Source: Caenorhabditis elegans (taxonomy: Eukaryota; Nematoda; Chromadorea; Rhabditida; Rhabditidae). From it: 64,000 nt of DNA. The stretch spans positions 14,880,001 through 14,944,000 of the forward strand of contig NC_003284.9 in the NCBI RefSeq assembly GCF_000002985.6. The letters run 5' to 3'. The position numbers and the translations under genes are program-made. The notes below the pieces were generated by a model. That model did no database searches, was not told where the DNA came from, and worked only from the letters and a program-made list of their open reading frames with translations. Shown here piece by piece: positions 1-11,400 of this stretch; position 1 is the stretch's first letter; the number at the start of each line of letters is the position of its first letter.

Positions 1-1480
1 AGAAGTTCAGAGCAGTTAATAATTATTATCAACTTTTTACAGAATGGTTTACATTTTTTCAACATTAATTATAGTTAAAGGACAATACATTTTTCAAAAT
101 ATTCACTGTAAATATGAATGAATACTTTTGGAAAATAATCAAAAAGCTGACTGACTACTGTTAAACAATGGCGGAGTGATAAACTAGCAAATTCACTTAT
201 TATGCACATAATTATAATGCAGGATAAGATGACTGACTTTCAAGACATTCACTATTTAATGATTAGACTTCCATTTTTGACCATCCCATTTTGACATAAG
301 AACTCCTTGATATTTTGTTCTCTTTGAAAAGTCTTGTTTTACTCTACTTTAAATGAATTCATTTTCGTCATGGACGATCTCTTCAAAAAGTATGTGGGCA
401 CCTTTACTTTGAATACACGCAATCTTCACCGTAGTTTCATGTTGCTCGAATGAATATTCAATGATTGGAGGGCAAGATTTATGAAGAGATTGCCGTGAAA
501 TCATTTTGCGAGGCGAATCATCGAGGAAGCAACTGATTCGTGATGAATAATTTGCGCGGTGGATAAGTTTTTGGTTTCAAAGTACCCCCCCCCCCCCCCC
601 CCGAGAAGAGGTGGAAAAAAGTTGAAGAATTAGATGAAGGAGAAGTCCAAGTGTTACGTCAACAATTTACAAATGCATAGAGTTGGTATAATTAGTTTCG
701 GAGGGTGTCGGTGGCTAAATTTATCTGTTAGTTACCTCCCAGCATGAATTCCGTGTATTCACTGTGTTCAGTCCCTCGACTGCTCGGTTATACAGCTGAT
801 AGATAGACGAGGAAGAAGAAAACACACAAAAACGTAAAGTGGGCCTCTTTAAAAAAATTTAAAAAACAAAATAAGGACACAAAAATATAAATATGCATTG
901 TTTTCATTTTTCAAAACGAGGGTAGCTTCGAGAAATTTCCATTTTCAAATCAAACGAATTGCTACAACAATGTCAAAATGTTAAAATTTTTCTTGGTGGT
1001 ACTGTATGACTCTAAAGTTTGATCTGGAAAAATTTGTTTTTTCGTAGATAACGTTTCTTACCTAAAAAGCGGTTTTTAACCTGATAGTTGAGATAACCTG
1101 GTTTATACAATAAATTTTCAAATGAGATAATTTTTAATAACTTTAAAAAAAAATTTTTTTATATCGTTGGTTTTCGAAACTTGATTTTCAGCAAATTTTT
1201 AAAATTTGAATCAACTTGCTCTCAAAGACACGTTTATTGTCTTACGACTTTTAAAACCGGAGTAAATTTAATTTTTCGATGAATCAATTTCAGATAAATC
1301 TCAGAACAAGCACTTTACTGTTTCTTACTTGTTTTATGCAATTTACCATTTCAAGTTTTCTATGCCCCCGCGTTCTTTTACCAAACGCCTTCCAGTGGAC
1401 ACTCTAGAATTTCTTCAGCACAAGAAGGCGTGGCCTCTGAAAAGGCGGAGCAAAGTGCGCGGAGCCCAAGTTAGTGGAGA
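1..1480. other. intergenic DNA upstream of flp-8
   Basis: I see no coding region here. The only striking element is an uninterrupted run of 18 C at 585-602. The last 130 bases before the flp-8 TATA box are noticeably more GC-rich than the rest (for example AAGGCGTGGCCT and GGCGGAGC between 1424 and 1450) and are probably proximal promoter sequence. Confidence 0.6.
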
Positions 1481-1491
1481 AGACGGACCAG

Positions 1492-1499
1492 TATATAAG
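1492..1499 (+). promoter_or_regulatory. TATA box of flp-8
   Basis: The octamer TATATAAG lies 39 bases before the flp-8 start codon at 1538, in a GC-rich proximal promoter. Spacing and sequence fit a classic TATA element, and the short leader implies initiation near 1515-1525. The likely transcript end is the AATAAA at 2250-2255. Confidence 0.7.
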
Positions 1500-1537
1500 C
1501 CACGAGCAGTGCTCAGTCCACACTTTTCAAGTAGAAA

Positions 1538-2117
1538 ATGCTCTCCGGAGTCCTTTTTTCTATTTTTGTACTCGCCATATCGGCCAACGCTAGCTGTGAT
1601 GTGTCCGCACTGACCACCGAGAATGAGAAGGAACTCGGACTCCGGATTTGCCATCTTGAGGTATGTTGATCATTTTTTTTAGTTTCCAAAGTGGTTTTTT
1701 ATTCCTGTAAAATCTAAAATGTTTTGCAGGCGGAGATGCAAGTCGTCCAAAGAGCCTTGCAGGAGGTGATGCAGCAGACAGATGTCACACTGTACGATCA
1801 AGAAGTTCCGGTGATGAACAAGCGTAAAAACGAGTTTATCCGATTTGGAAAACGCAGTGACGGGTTAGTACATATTTGGTATTTGTCGGTCATTTCAAAT
1901 ATCATTTCTTTCTCAGAATGGAAAAACGAAAGAACGAGTTCATCCGGTTTGGAAAGAGAAAAAATGAGTTCATCCGATTCGGAAGATCCGATAAGGGACT
2001 TGGACTCGACGACAACGACGTTTCCAGTGAGTTTTTCGGTTACACCTCTGATGTATTTTATCTGTAAGTGGTTTTGCAGTGGAGAAACGAAAGAACGAAT
2101 TCATTCGATTCGGGTGA
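1538..2117 (+). CDS. flp-8: FMRFamide-like neuropeptide precursor FLP-8
   Basis: This is a secreted precursor of amidated RFamide peptides released from neurons. Four exons join in frame: 1538-1660, 1730-1863, 1917-2026 and 2080-2117, giving 134 residues. The protein starts with a signal peptide (MLSGVLFSIFVLAISANA) and then a Cys-containing spacer. It carries four copies of KNEFIRFG, all preceded by a dibasic KR. The first is in exon 2, two are in exon 3 (the second followed by RSDKG), and the last is in exon 4. In the final copy the amidation-donor Gly is the last residue before the stop at 2115-2117. Introns are 66, 53 and 53 nt. KNEFIRFG is, to my knowledge, diagnostic of flp-8 (F31F6.4), which supports the C. 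elegans X assignment. I recall three copies being quoted in the literature; this model gives four. Confidence 0.96.
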
Positions 2118-2259
2118 TTCGCGTTCAGAGATGGATGTGTGCTTCTTGATGATTTGGGCCAAATTGTGTTCTATACTGATAATGTTTTGTTAGATTTCTT
2201 ATTCTCCATGCTAATTTTTTTTCTTTTATCTCTGCAAAACGTCAGTTAGAATAAACTTT

Positions 2260-2940
2260 CATTGTTTTTCTGGTTTTTTTTTCTTTTTTTTTCCATCTTA
2301 TCTCAATTTTCACAAGACTTGGATATTCACAGGCTTGATGTATGAATTGCATAATATGTCCCAGCCGAATGACCAAATCCGTTTTTTTTCTTTGTATGAC
2401 CACTCATCGTATTCAAATTTGCTTACAAGTACGCATGATCCCCCTGCGGGCGCGCGCATCAAACAGACGTAAGACCGGTTTTCGAGGAAAAACTGTGTAT
2501 ATCTTTCTATCCGAAATCCTGTGTCATTGAAATATTTCACAATTTGGATACAATTTTCTCGGCCCAAACATGTTGTATAGTCAGTGAGAAGAAGAAAAGT
2601 AAATTTTTTGTTGAAATGAGACAACATATTTCATGTTTCGCTAGGCTACGAGAACGTGGGACACTTGTGATTTTTTTTTGCTTGACAAATGATGGGGCCA
2701 AGCGATTTCAAGAAGTCTAAACAAGATAATTTTGGCGTCATAGTTTTTGATAGAAGATTTTTTGAAAATTAGAATCAAGATGGTTCTATTGCAGTACATT
2801 CAAAAATAGGAGTGGGCTTCAGCCGAGTTTCACGATTGATAGTTCAAGAATTTTCTCTAAATTAAAACACATAACTATACTTTCAGTTCCCACTAAACTG
2901 AAATTCTCAATGCTTCAAAACTGCTTACCGTTTTCTACTA
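2260..2940. other. intergenic DNA with a GC-rich block
   Basis: No gene is supported. A GC-rich patch around 2440-2475 (GCGGGCGCGCGC) sits in otherwise AT-rich DNA. It lets a 105-codon reading frame stay open on the minus strand at 2310-2627, but that frame has no recognisable domain and I do not call it a gene. Confidence 0.5.
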
Positions 2941-3204
2941 AGTTCTTGATAGCTCAGTCGGTAGTGGTGGTCGCTAGCAATCTGGAGGTCACGAGTTCAA
3001 GTCCGGCCTCACTCCCTAGGTTCACCCAGCCTCCATTGGCAAGGTGAGCAATCCATAACTGGATTTTCCGCCACAGTCTCCGGCTAGGACGTGGCTTAAA
3101 TTATAGCCCAGTAGGAGCACCATCAGGCAGTGTACCTGGCTCCTAGATCCGCAGTGCATCGCACTTGAAGAAGGGATCGTCTTTTAATCCTTTAATCCTT
3201 TTTT
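2941..3204 (+). mobile_element. tRNA-derived SINE-like element
   Basis: The 5' end resembles a tRNA gene. An A-box-like TAGCTCAGTCGG lies at 2950-2961 and a B-box-like AGTTCAAGTCC at 2994-3004. Their 44-nt separation equals that of a real tRNA, but the T stem does not pair properly. A unique body of about 180 bp follows, then a tail with repeated TTTAATCC and a T6 tract at 3199-3204 that could stop Pol III. A tRNA-like head, unrelated body and simple-repeat tail is the architecture of a SINE. No clear target-site duplication was found. A degenerate tRNA pseudogene is the alternative. Confidence 0.6.
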
Positions 3205-5101
3205 ATACCTTAAAACTTTATTTTTACTATCTGCAAAGTAAGTTCATCTCAGATTTTCTAATTAAAAAACCCCTGCTTCGTTGTCGTAATAATGCGTCAT
3301 CTCAAAGTTATTGAAATTCCGCCACTTTTCTTCTGGATCTCACTTTCCACGGATAAAAAAGAAAGCCGAAACTTTCTTATTCTCATGCCTCGTCACCTCC
3401 GAAACTAGTCCGATGACTCAATAATTCGGTGAAGAATGGCTTGCCATAATAAAAAAAAATTGGGCGATATAGTCAACGGCAAAATTTAAATTCAAGGTGT
3501 ATACTTTAAGCAGAAATACTTGGTCAGTGCAAATTAATTTTCAGTTCACTAAAAATTAGTCAAGCGGAATCTGGTAAACAATTAGGAAAACAAACACTTG
3601 AGGACGGAAGATTATCCCTGAAATACTTTTCTTTTATATTGTTGTAAAAATTCTCAAGACGCTTCGAAGAATTTCGGAAATGTTCGCAACACAGGATAAA
3701 CGAGATGTTGACCAGCTGTGGTGGAGGTATGGGCTATTGCCATTAGTCGCACTTTAGTCGATGATGATGGCAGACAATTACCGTCCTATTGACAGCTAGT
3801 TTCTACTGCCCGCCGCTACCGTCACCACGTAATCTGGCCACGCTATTGCTTCTGCACACGATTTTTCTCTCGGAGGAGGAGGAGGAGGAGGAGGACAACT
3901 ATTTTTTCGTTACTGCTTTATGTTTTGCGAGTTTTACGATTGATCTAAACTTTTCGATTCTTTTTGTTAAATTTTACGAGAAATATAGAAATGTTTAAGT
4001 TTGGAAAAAAGTGATTTGTACGAAATTTCCTTATTAATGTAGGACCATTAAAAATCTTACAATTTGTTTGTAACTTAATAGTTTGGCTTTAACGATAAAG
4101 AAATTCAAATTCGTAAATGTGTTACGTAAACTTTCCTAATGTGTCAAAAAGCAAAGAGTTTATGTATATTGAAATCAATAATTTAAAAATGAATTTTATT
4201 TATAAACAGCTTTGAATTTTAGTTGAATCACTTTTCGAGTTTAGCGCAACTTTTGCCAATTTGAAAATTTAAAGCATATCTTTAAAACTTTAAACATATA
4301 TTTTTCTTAACTATTTCAAAATTTACAAGAACGCCTTTAACAAATAGCATCAAACATCTACTTCAAATACAGAGAATTGATAAAATCTATCCCGAATATT
4401 TTTTCTACGAAACAACTTGTTCTTTTATTTTTTTCTTTTCAAACTTTCCGGATGCCACAAGATAGAAGATTTTTTTTCTTATTTTTAATGAAAATTAGTG
4501 ATTTTTTCCGCAATGAACACACAGACAAAATTCTGACCAAACTAAATCTGTCTATTGACTTGCTTAAGAATTGTTGAAAAATGGCAAAGTACTAAGTGAA
4601 GAAATTAGAAAGCGAAAAACGGAAAATCATTTAATCAAACGTAACCGCGCGGAAATGTCTAATTTATCTTCTGGATTGAATTTATGTTAAACATGATAAG
4701 AAAATAAATTCCAATATTCTCTTTTAGAAATTTCAAAGTGATTTTTTTCTAATTTTAGAGAACTTATAGTGATTTACTGACGGAAATTTTTACGGAAGAA
4801 AACCTACCTTTTTGAAATCGCATAGCTGTGAATTTTACCAAGCAAACTGTTAAACTTTTATTGTTTATAAATTTTTTGTCTTAAATTAAAAATTGTTTCG
4901 ATTTTTCTTTTAACTTACATTCTACAAACTTTGTCAAAATTTTGAAGTCGTATTTATCTAAACCATAGTTATCAAAATAATGGTAACTGTAGCCTAAATT
5001 TTTTTTTCAATTTTTAATAAGTAACTGCAATTCGTAGACTTATTTTGAGAAATAATAATTTTTAAGCCGGGAAATGAGCATGTGAGCCATTTCCATTGAA
5101 A

Positions 5102-5413
5102 CAGGGGTACGCGGCAATCGAAAGCTTTCGGCATTCGGCGATTCCGGCAATTGAGGAAGATTAAAATTTCCGACAATCGGCCATTCCGGAACTTGCCGAT
5201 TGCCGGACATTTTCGGCAATTTTTCCACCAAATTAAATTTTGGAAATTGAAAAAATTTCAGTTAGTTCGTCGTTTTCAAAAAACGTCCTTAGAGGATTTA
5301 ACCATTTTAAGCTTGAAAATAAAAACTTATTTATTCGTAAATCTACAAAAAGTGTTAAATGTATATTTCCGGCATTTCTGATTTCCAGCAATCGGCAATT
5401 GCCCCTTGTACTG
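5102..5413. repeat. TTGCCG-type palindromic MITE, intergenic copy
   Basis: The left end reads CAGGGGTACGCGGCAA and the right end TTGCCCCTTGTACTG, so the termini are imperfect inverted repeats. The interior is full of CGGCAATTGCCG-like words. It is the same family as the copies at 8985, 13497, 34450, 47873 and 62372. Confidence 0.65.
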
Positions 5414-5461
5414 AAAACATTTTGAGGTACAAATAAAAAAATTCGCATATAAAAATCAACA

Positions 5462-5495
5462 TACAGGGTGGTCTATGATAAGGAACCACCCTGTA
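5462..5495. repeat. 34-bp palindrome, copy 1
   Basis: The sequence begins TACAGGGTGGTC and ends with the inverted repeat GGACCACCCTGTA apart from a few central mismatches. Both ends are TA, as expected of Tc1/mariner target duplications. Copies 2 and 3 lie at 15402 and 47689. Confidence 0.75.
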
Positions 5496-6993
5496 TAAAA
5501 TTATAACAAAATTTGTGAACTCCAAATGTTTAGTTTCAGAATTTCTTCAACCTTTCTGAAACCGGTTGTTTATTCTTAAAACGTTATATTTTATAAAAAA
5601 AAAGTATTGGAAAATTTGCTGTCTATTACATAGACAGTAAAATGTGAACTTTCATAAGATAATTTCTAATGCCATAGACAATTGCATAGACATTCATTAG
5701 ATAATAGAGCTTGAGAAAAAAAAATTGAAAAAAATACATTTTACTGTCTACGGATGATTTCTAGTAGCTCTTGGTAATTCTTGTAGAAACAAAAGATAGG
5801 ATCAAAAAGAGAGGCCGTTGTCTCCCGTTCGTCCCAAAAGATTCCTCTCGTTAATTCAATTCACTCTAATCACACTTTCATGCTGTTTTTCCTGTCATCA
5901 AATGCGAATGAATGAGAAGCAGCTATTCCGATTTCAAAGTGATGACCTGTTCCCTTTTGTTCCTTCTCTTCCTTCAACTCATCCTCTTCTACTTCTCCCT
6001 CCGTTTCCTCCGTTTTTCACCATTTTCTTCATGTTTTCGTGTTTTCCTTTCTCTTTTTCATTCGTTTACCCTCAACTTTCCTTGTCTAAACCGTTGTTAA
6101 TTGGATTCTAAGCGATTCCGTGCGAATCCCCCTTCTCTGTCTTTGCTTTGCTTATTTTTGTATAGGTAATCAGCGTACTGTGAAATTTATGGTTGTTCTT
6201 TGCCTTTCACTCTAACGGAGACATGGTAGAAACAATAGGGATGAAATCATGCAAGACTCCGAATCACAAGCCGTTTTAGGCGAGAAGCTTTCCGCCCAGA
6301 ATTTTCTGATTCCGTTTGCTTATAGTACTGGTTTCGTTGGTGTGATCGTGCGCATTTCAAAACGCACTGAGTCTCTGCAATAAAGCTGACCGGTCACCGT
6401 CTGATCCGGATCAAGCGGACCGTGGGGCATACGATCAGTTCTGAAAAGTACTGTTCCACTCGGGTATTTTTTTTTGTTATTTTCCGAATTTTTTTGTTAG
6501 TTGCAATCACCTCCACTCTATGTACAGAGCCGTTTCTAGGTTTGAGGATAATTTTTTTTAGGTTGTTGAAATACATATAACTCAAAAATAGAATAGTTAA
6601 CAAAATACTTTAACGAACAAAAAATGTTTTAATTTTGAATTAATTAAAAACAATTTTGTCTTAGCCAAAAACTTCGGTTTAGCAACTGACATCATGTGGG
6701 CATCATTTTGACTAGAATTTCTAAATAGCTCTAAAACTATACGTTTTCTTGAAAAAAAAGTACTCAGTCGTGAATACACAACACAAATTGTTCACTTTTT
6801 GATTCTAAATTTCGTTTATCTTGTTTAGTGCTTTTTTAATTTTAATTTTCTATGTTTTAATGTTTCCACGGAAAACACTTTGAATAAAAATTAATTTAAA
6901 TTTAAAACAAATAAAATTAAGTAAGCATTTAATGTTGTATATTTTCGTGTTTGTATTCAAAGTTAAATAATGAAAATTTTTGTGTGAAAATTT

Positions 6994-7409
6994 TCGCCAA
7001 TGGGGATTTTGTCTAAATGCACTTATAATGATCCAAAATAACCGAATATCATAGTAAAACACACCAAACATTTTTAGATTTTTCATAATTTCCGGTCAAA
7101 GTTTTGGCAAATTTCCAAATTTTGGAAAATAAAAGCTTTTGAGGAAATCCAAAGCAATGATTCATGTTTCGGCCCTGCAATGTTTAAATACAAGCAATTA
7201 AAACAAAATTACAGTATAAAAAATGTAGGAATTTTTTTTGGTCGACAACCAAAATTGTGAGTGGCAAAAACTGAGCAATTGTCCCTTTTTGACAGTAAAT
7301 AAAAACTTTTCAAAAATTTTTTGAAACGTTTTATTATGCTATTCGGTAATTTTGGCACCATAGGAGTAGTTTTAAACATTTTCCCCACTGGCGCTTCTCC
7401 ACCTTTAAG
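6994..7409. mobile_element. TTAA-type palindromic MITE, copy 1
   Basis: This is an imperfect palindrome of about 415 bp. The right end is CCCCACTGGCGCTTCTCCACCTTTAA. The left end (CGCCAATGGGG) is its eroded complement. The interior shares long identical stretches with the elements at 19090, 22520 and 55974, for example ATAATTTCCGGTCAAAG. I believe such elements are called PALTTAA in C. elegans repeat libraries, but the name is from memory. Confidence 0.7.
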
Positions 7410-8494
7410 TTGATGAAGTCAAAAAAGCACCCACAAAATGTCAGAGCTGTGCTAAAAACACTATCTTATTCTCTCTATCTTGTTGATTTCTAACACCATC
7501 ACTCCTTGTTTTCTGAACCACGTTGATCTCATTTCCTCATTGAACTGACTATCCATATCTTCCCATCACACAATTGATAACCTGCGTTCTTCTGGATCAT
7601 GATGAAGCTATCCAATAAAATCATTTGACACCGTTTGACATATTTCCGTCTCACAGTCGCTCTTCATTTGGTTTCCTTTCATGTTTTCTTTCGTGATTAA
7701 TGATCAAATCTGATTTTTGAGATTTCCACAATATTTGTTCAAGTTGGTTTCAAAAAGTAATTTTAACCGTCTTTCTGAAAGCCGTGCTCCTAATTTGATA
7801 GTTTGTACTTCAGTTTAATTTTTGAAAACCAAAATAACTCATTAATTGGGAACAATGTTTTCAATTTATTTATCAAATATTCCAAGCGCACAAATATGAA
7901 TAACGGGAGTGAAAAATGAATTTAAAAATTTTGATGTTTTAATTAATTTAAAATTCCCAATCAATAATTTGGCAAATTACCAAATATTGAAATGAGCTTT
8001 TTTCCAGCCTCTACAATTGTATAAATACAAATTTTTAAAGAATGATTAAAATTTCCAGCTAGTAGATATTTGTTCCCGTCAATTTTTGAACTTATGAATT
8101 TTTGAATAAAATCCAAATTTTAAATTAATGTTTTAAAAAAATGTTAAAATTCACTAAAATATTTAGGATAAACTCTAACAATTTCGTCAGTGTCGCTTCA
8201 TGACCTGATAAACTAGGGGAAAACACTGCAATAGTTTAAAAAATTTAATCCTGTTACTTTTTCATAACCCGATTTGCATGTCTTCCATGACGTGCGTTTT
8301 TGAAGAAATTTCTATTTGAACATTGTCCGGTTCTGCCTACACCTACACCATATCATCTGTGAACAATCTGTATAAATTATTTGCAAATACCCCCCCCCCC
8401 CTTATCCTGCCCTTGACTATACACCTTTTCATTTTACTTTTTATTTATTTCAATACACCAACTATATGTAGTTTCTGTATTTTACAGGTTTTCT

Positions 8495-11400
8495 ATGCAG
8501 ATTCTGCAAATTGAACCTCTAGTCAGAAATGCATTTGAATGGTATGGACCTGTTGTACATCGATGGCGATGGTTCTGCTTCATATCACCGTTATTTCTCA
8601 CGCTGGCGTGTTCTGTAGGATTTTTTAGAATGACAGAGCTTCGAGTAGACGATCCATCATATGTTTTTACGCCGTCAGATGCCAGGTAAGATCGAAAAAC
8701 TAATCAGGACAGATGACACAATTAAAATTCCAGGTGGAGAAGGGAAATCAGTGTGTTCAATGAGAATTGGCCGCTCGATGAGAACAAGTTTCTTCCTGGA
8801 AAATCATTCGAGGCTAAAAGATTTGTTAACATTTTGATCCGTGCAAAAGACGGCGGGTCAATCATGAGAGACAACGTGTTACATGAGATTGAAATTCTGA
8901 ATCAATGGATAATGAATAATATCTCAATACCAACAGATGATTTAAAATTTAATTTGACGTATCAGGTAGGTAGAAAATGTACTAGAAGTGGGCGACAAAC
9001 GATTTTTTCCGGCAAATCGGCAAATCAACAAATTGCCAGAATTGAAATTTCCGGCAAATTGTGGGTTTGCACATTTTTTGGACGCTTTAGAATTTCAATT
9101 TTTATCGTCAAAATTGTACGCATCCTATGAATGTTCCTACATCTATTTTGAAAAGTTACCATAATTCTATAAAAATTTCTATTAAAAAGGGAAAAATTGT
9201 TTTAAAGGCACTGTTTTATAATAAGTGTTTCCGTCTTATGAAAAATCCTTTTACAAACTTCTGGCAAATTGAAGTTTGGCAAATCGGCAATTTGCCCAAA
9301 TCAAAATTTCCGTCAAATAGGCAAACCGGCAATTTGCCGAACGGCAAATGCCGCCCACACTTACTTATATCCTTTTTCCCTTGATCTTTATTACTATATT
9401 TTCAGGATCTATGCCTGAGCTACGATTGGGTTTGCGGAGCCAACGAGCATATCCAAATGTTGCTCCGACGAAATGACGTGAATCAAATTTTGGATCTACA
9501 CTTCCCGAGAGGCGGAACAAAAGATACTCCCGTCTATCTTGGTGGCATTTTTGGCGATGTTCAATTCTTTCAAAATGGTACATTGAGCGACGCCAAGTTG
9601 ACTCAGCTTTTTTATTTTCTGAAACAAGATCAGAAAATGGTTGAAGAATACTCCTCAAAGTTTTCGTATGCGTTGGAGACGTTTCTAAATCAAGTGTACA
9701 GTTCTGATGTTATAACATTGTCATTTGCTCACTATCAATCTCTTGAAGTAGGAGGCCCAAATTGAAAATTAAATAATACAATTGACTTTCAGGATGGTCT
9801 CGATGAAAATGCAAAAGCTTTTGTTCCTAACTTTGTTGTCAGTTTTTTCGTGCTTGCGATGTATGCGTTGGTATCCTCGTTCACTCTGAAATCAAGCTCA
9901 GCAACGAAGATTGACTGGATTTCAAGTAAACCTTGGTTAGCTGCTGCAGGTTGGTTTGTTTGTCAAAACAATTTTACTGTTTCTGCAAATTTTTTTTGTA
10001 AAACAATAATATTCGAATAATTAAGGAACTTATTCCAGGAATGTTTTCAACGGTCCTATCAATTATCAGTGCCTTTGGATTTCTTTTCATCCTTGGAGTA
10101 CGCTACAATGTTATTAACACTATCATCCCATTTTTAATTATTGGTGAGTTCCAGTCATTCAAAAATATGGAAAAAAACCAAATTCCAGCTATTGGGATTG
10201 ACGATATGTTTTTAATGAATGCATGCTGGGACCAAACCAGCAAGTCATTAAGTGTACCGGAACGGATGTCCAAGACCTTATCACATGCTGGTGTAGCTGT
10301 CACAATCACAAATGTCACTGATGTTATGTCATTCGCCATAGGTAAACTGCCTATTACCGTCATTTTCATTTTCAATAATTTTGTAGGATGCATCACCGAT
10401 TTACCTGGAATCCAATTTTTCTGTATCTATGCTTGCGTGTCAGTAGCATTTAGTTATTTCTATCAGGTAAAAACGATAGGTGTTACATAGAAAAATGTGG
10501 ATGTTTCAGTTAACATTTTTCTCTGGAGCCATGGCTATAATGGGAGAGGTGGAAAGAGAGAAACGACACTGTTTGTTTTTTTACCGAACATTTCAACTTG
10601 TCGATATTTCTAAAATGAATGAGGAAGCTGACTCGAAGCTGCAGCAAATTAAAAGGTATGAGCTAATCGGTACAAACCACTTTTGTGATCAAAATTATTT
10701 GAATATTTGAATCAGCGTTCAGAAAATTTTAGAAACCAAGTATTTTATGCATGATGTATTAAGTTCTAACTGGGGCTCCTATGAGGTCACTGCAAAGTTT
10801 CCTGTGGCGTCACTCACGCCAAATTTGTCCGAATGTTAAGTGCGGCGCGGAACCTCTAGCGTGTCGGCCGCTTCCAAATATGCATTTTTTTCGCACTACA
10901 TTGTGCACACACGAAGCTACTTGTTTCACTCTAAACTGCGGAATCCTGATCGTGTCGGCCGCTTCCTATTTAAATAACTACCTTTCGCACTTGATTGCAC
11001 GCACACAGCGGCGCAGCGTCGGCGTGAGGCCCGCATTTCGAGCTTCACTCAACTGGGAGCCCTTGTTCTAAATTTAACGGAGTATATTTGTTTGGAAAAT
11101 GAATCTTTAAAAATGTGGAAGTGATTGTCTATCAATCTGTCTATGTTTTCAGTCGATCCGCTTCCCCTGCACCGTTCAACTACCTTAGCAGCTCTAACTC
11201 ATCCTTTTCTTCTGACAGTGACAGTTTTTCTTCGAAAAAGACTATTCCGGCCGAGTTCGCTTGGAAAGAGCAACAGTCACCAAACAGTTCACTATCGAAA
11301 AAGAGCAAGGACCGGGAGGAAAAAGATCGAATTGTTCATTTTATTGGAAAAATCTATGGACCATTCATTCTGTCCAATTCAGTGAGAATATTTTCAGGAC

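Larger units (their letters stand above)
3205..8485. other. 5.3-kb intergenic region between flp-8 and daf-6
   Basis: No exon chain with good splice sites is visible. It holds a (GGA)n-rich stretch near 3870-3895, a TTGCCG-type repeat at 5102-5413, a 34-bp palindrome at 5462-5495, a palindromic TTAA element at 6994-7409 and a C12 tract at 8390-8401. Pyrimidine-rich DNA at 5930-6080 keeps reading frames open without coding signs. The final kilobase presumably contains daf-6 promoter sequence. Confidence 0.5.

Noticed and set aside
2310-2627. 105-codon minus-strand frame
   Set aside because: It is short, has no motif, and is held open by a GC-rich patch.
2941-3010. Functional tRNA gene
   Set aside because: A and B boxes are present, but the T stem does not pair and no acceptor stem closes; interpreted as a SINE head instead.
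5818-6111. 97-codon plus-strand frame rich in Phe, Pro and Leu
   Set aside because: It is the translation of a polypyrimidine tract and has no ATG context or splice partners.
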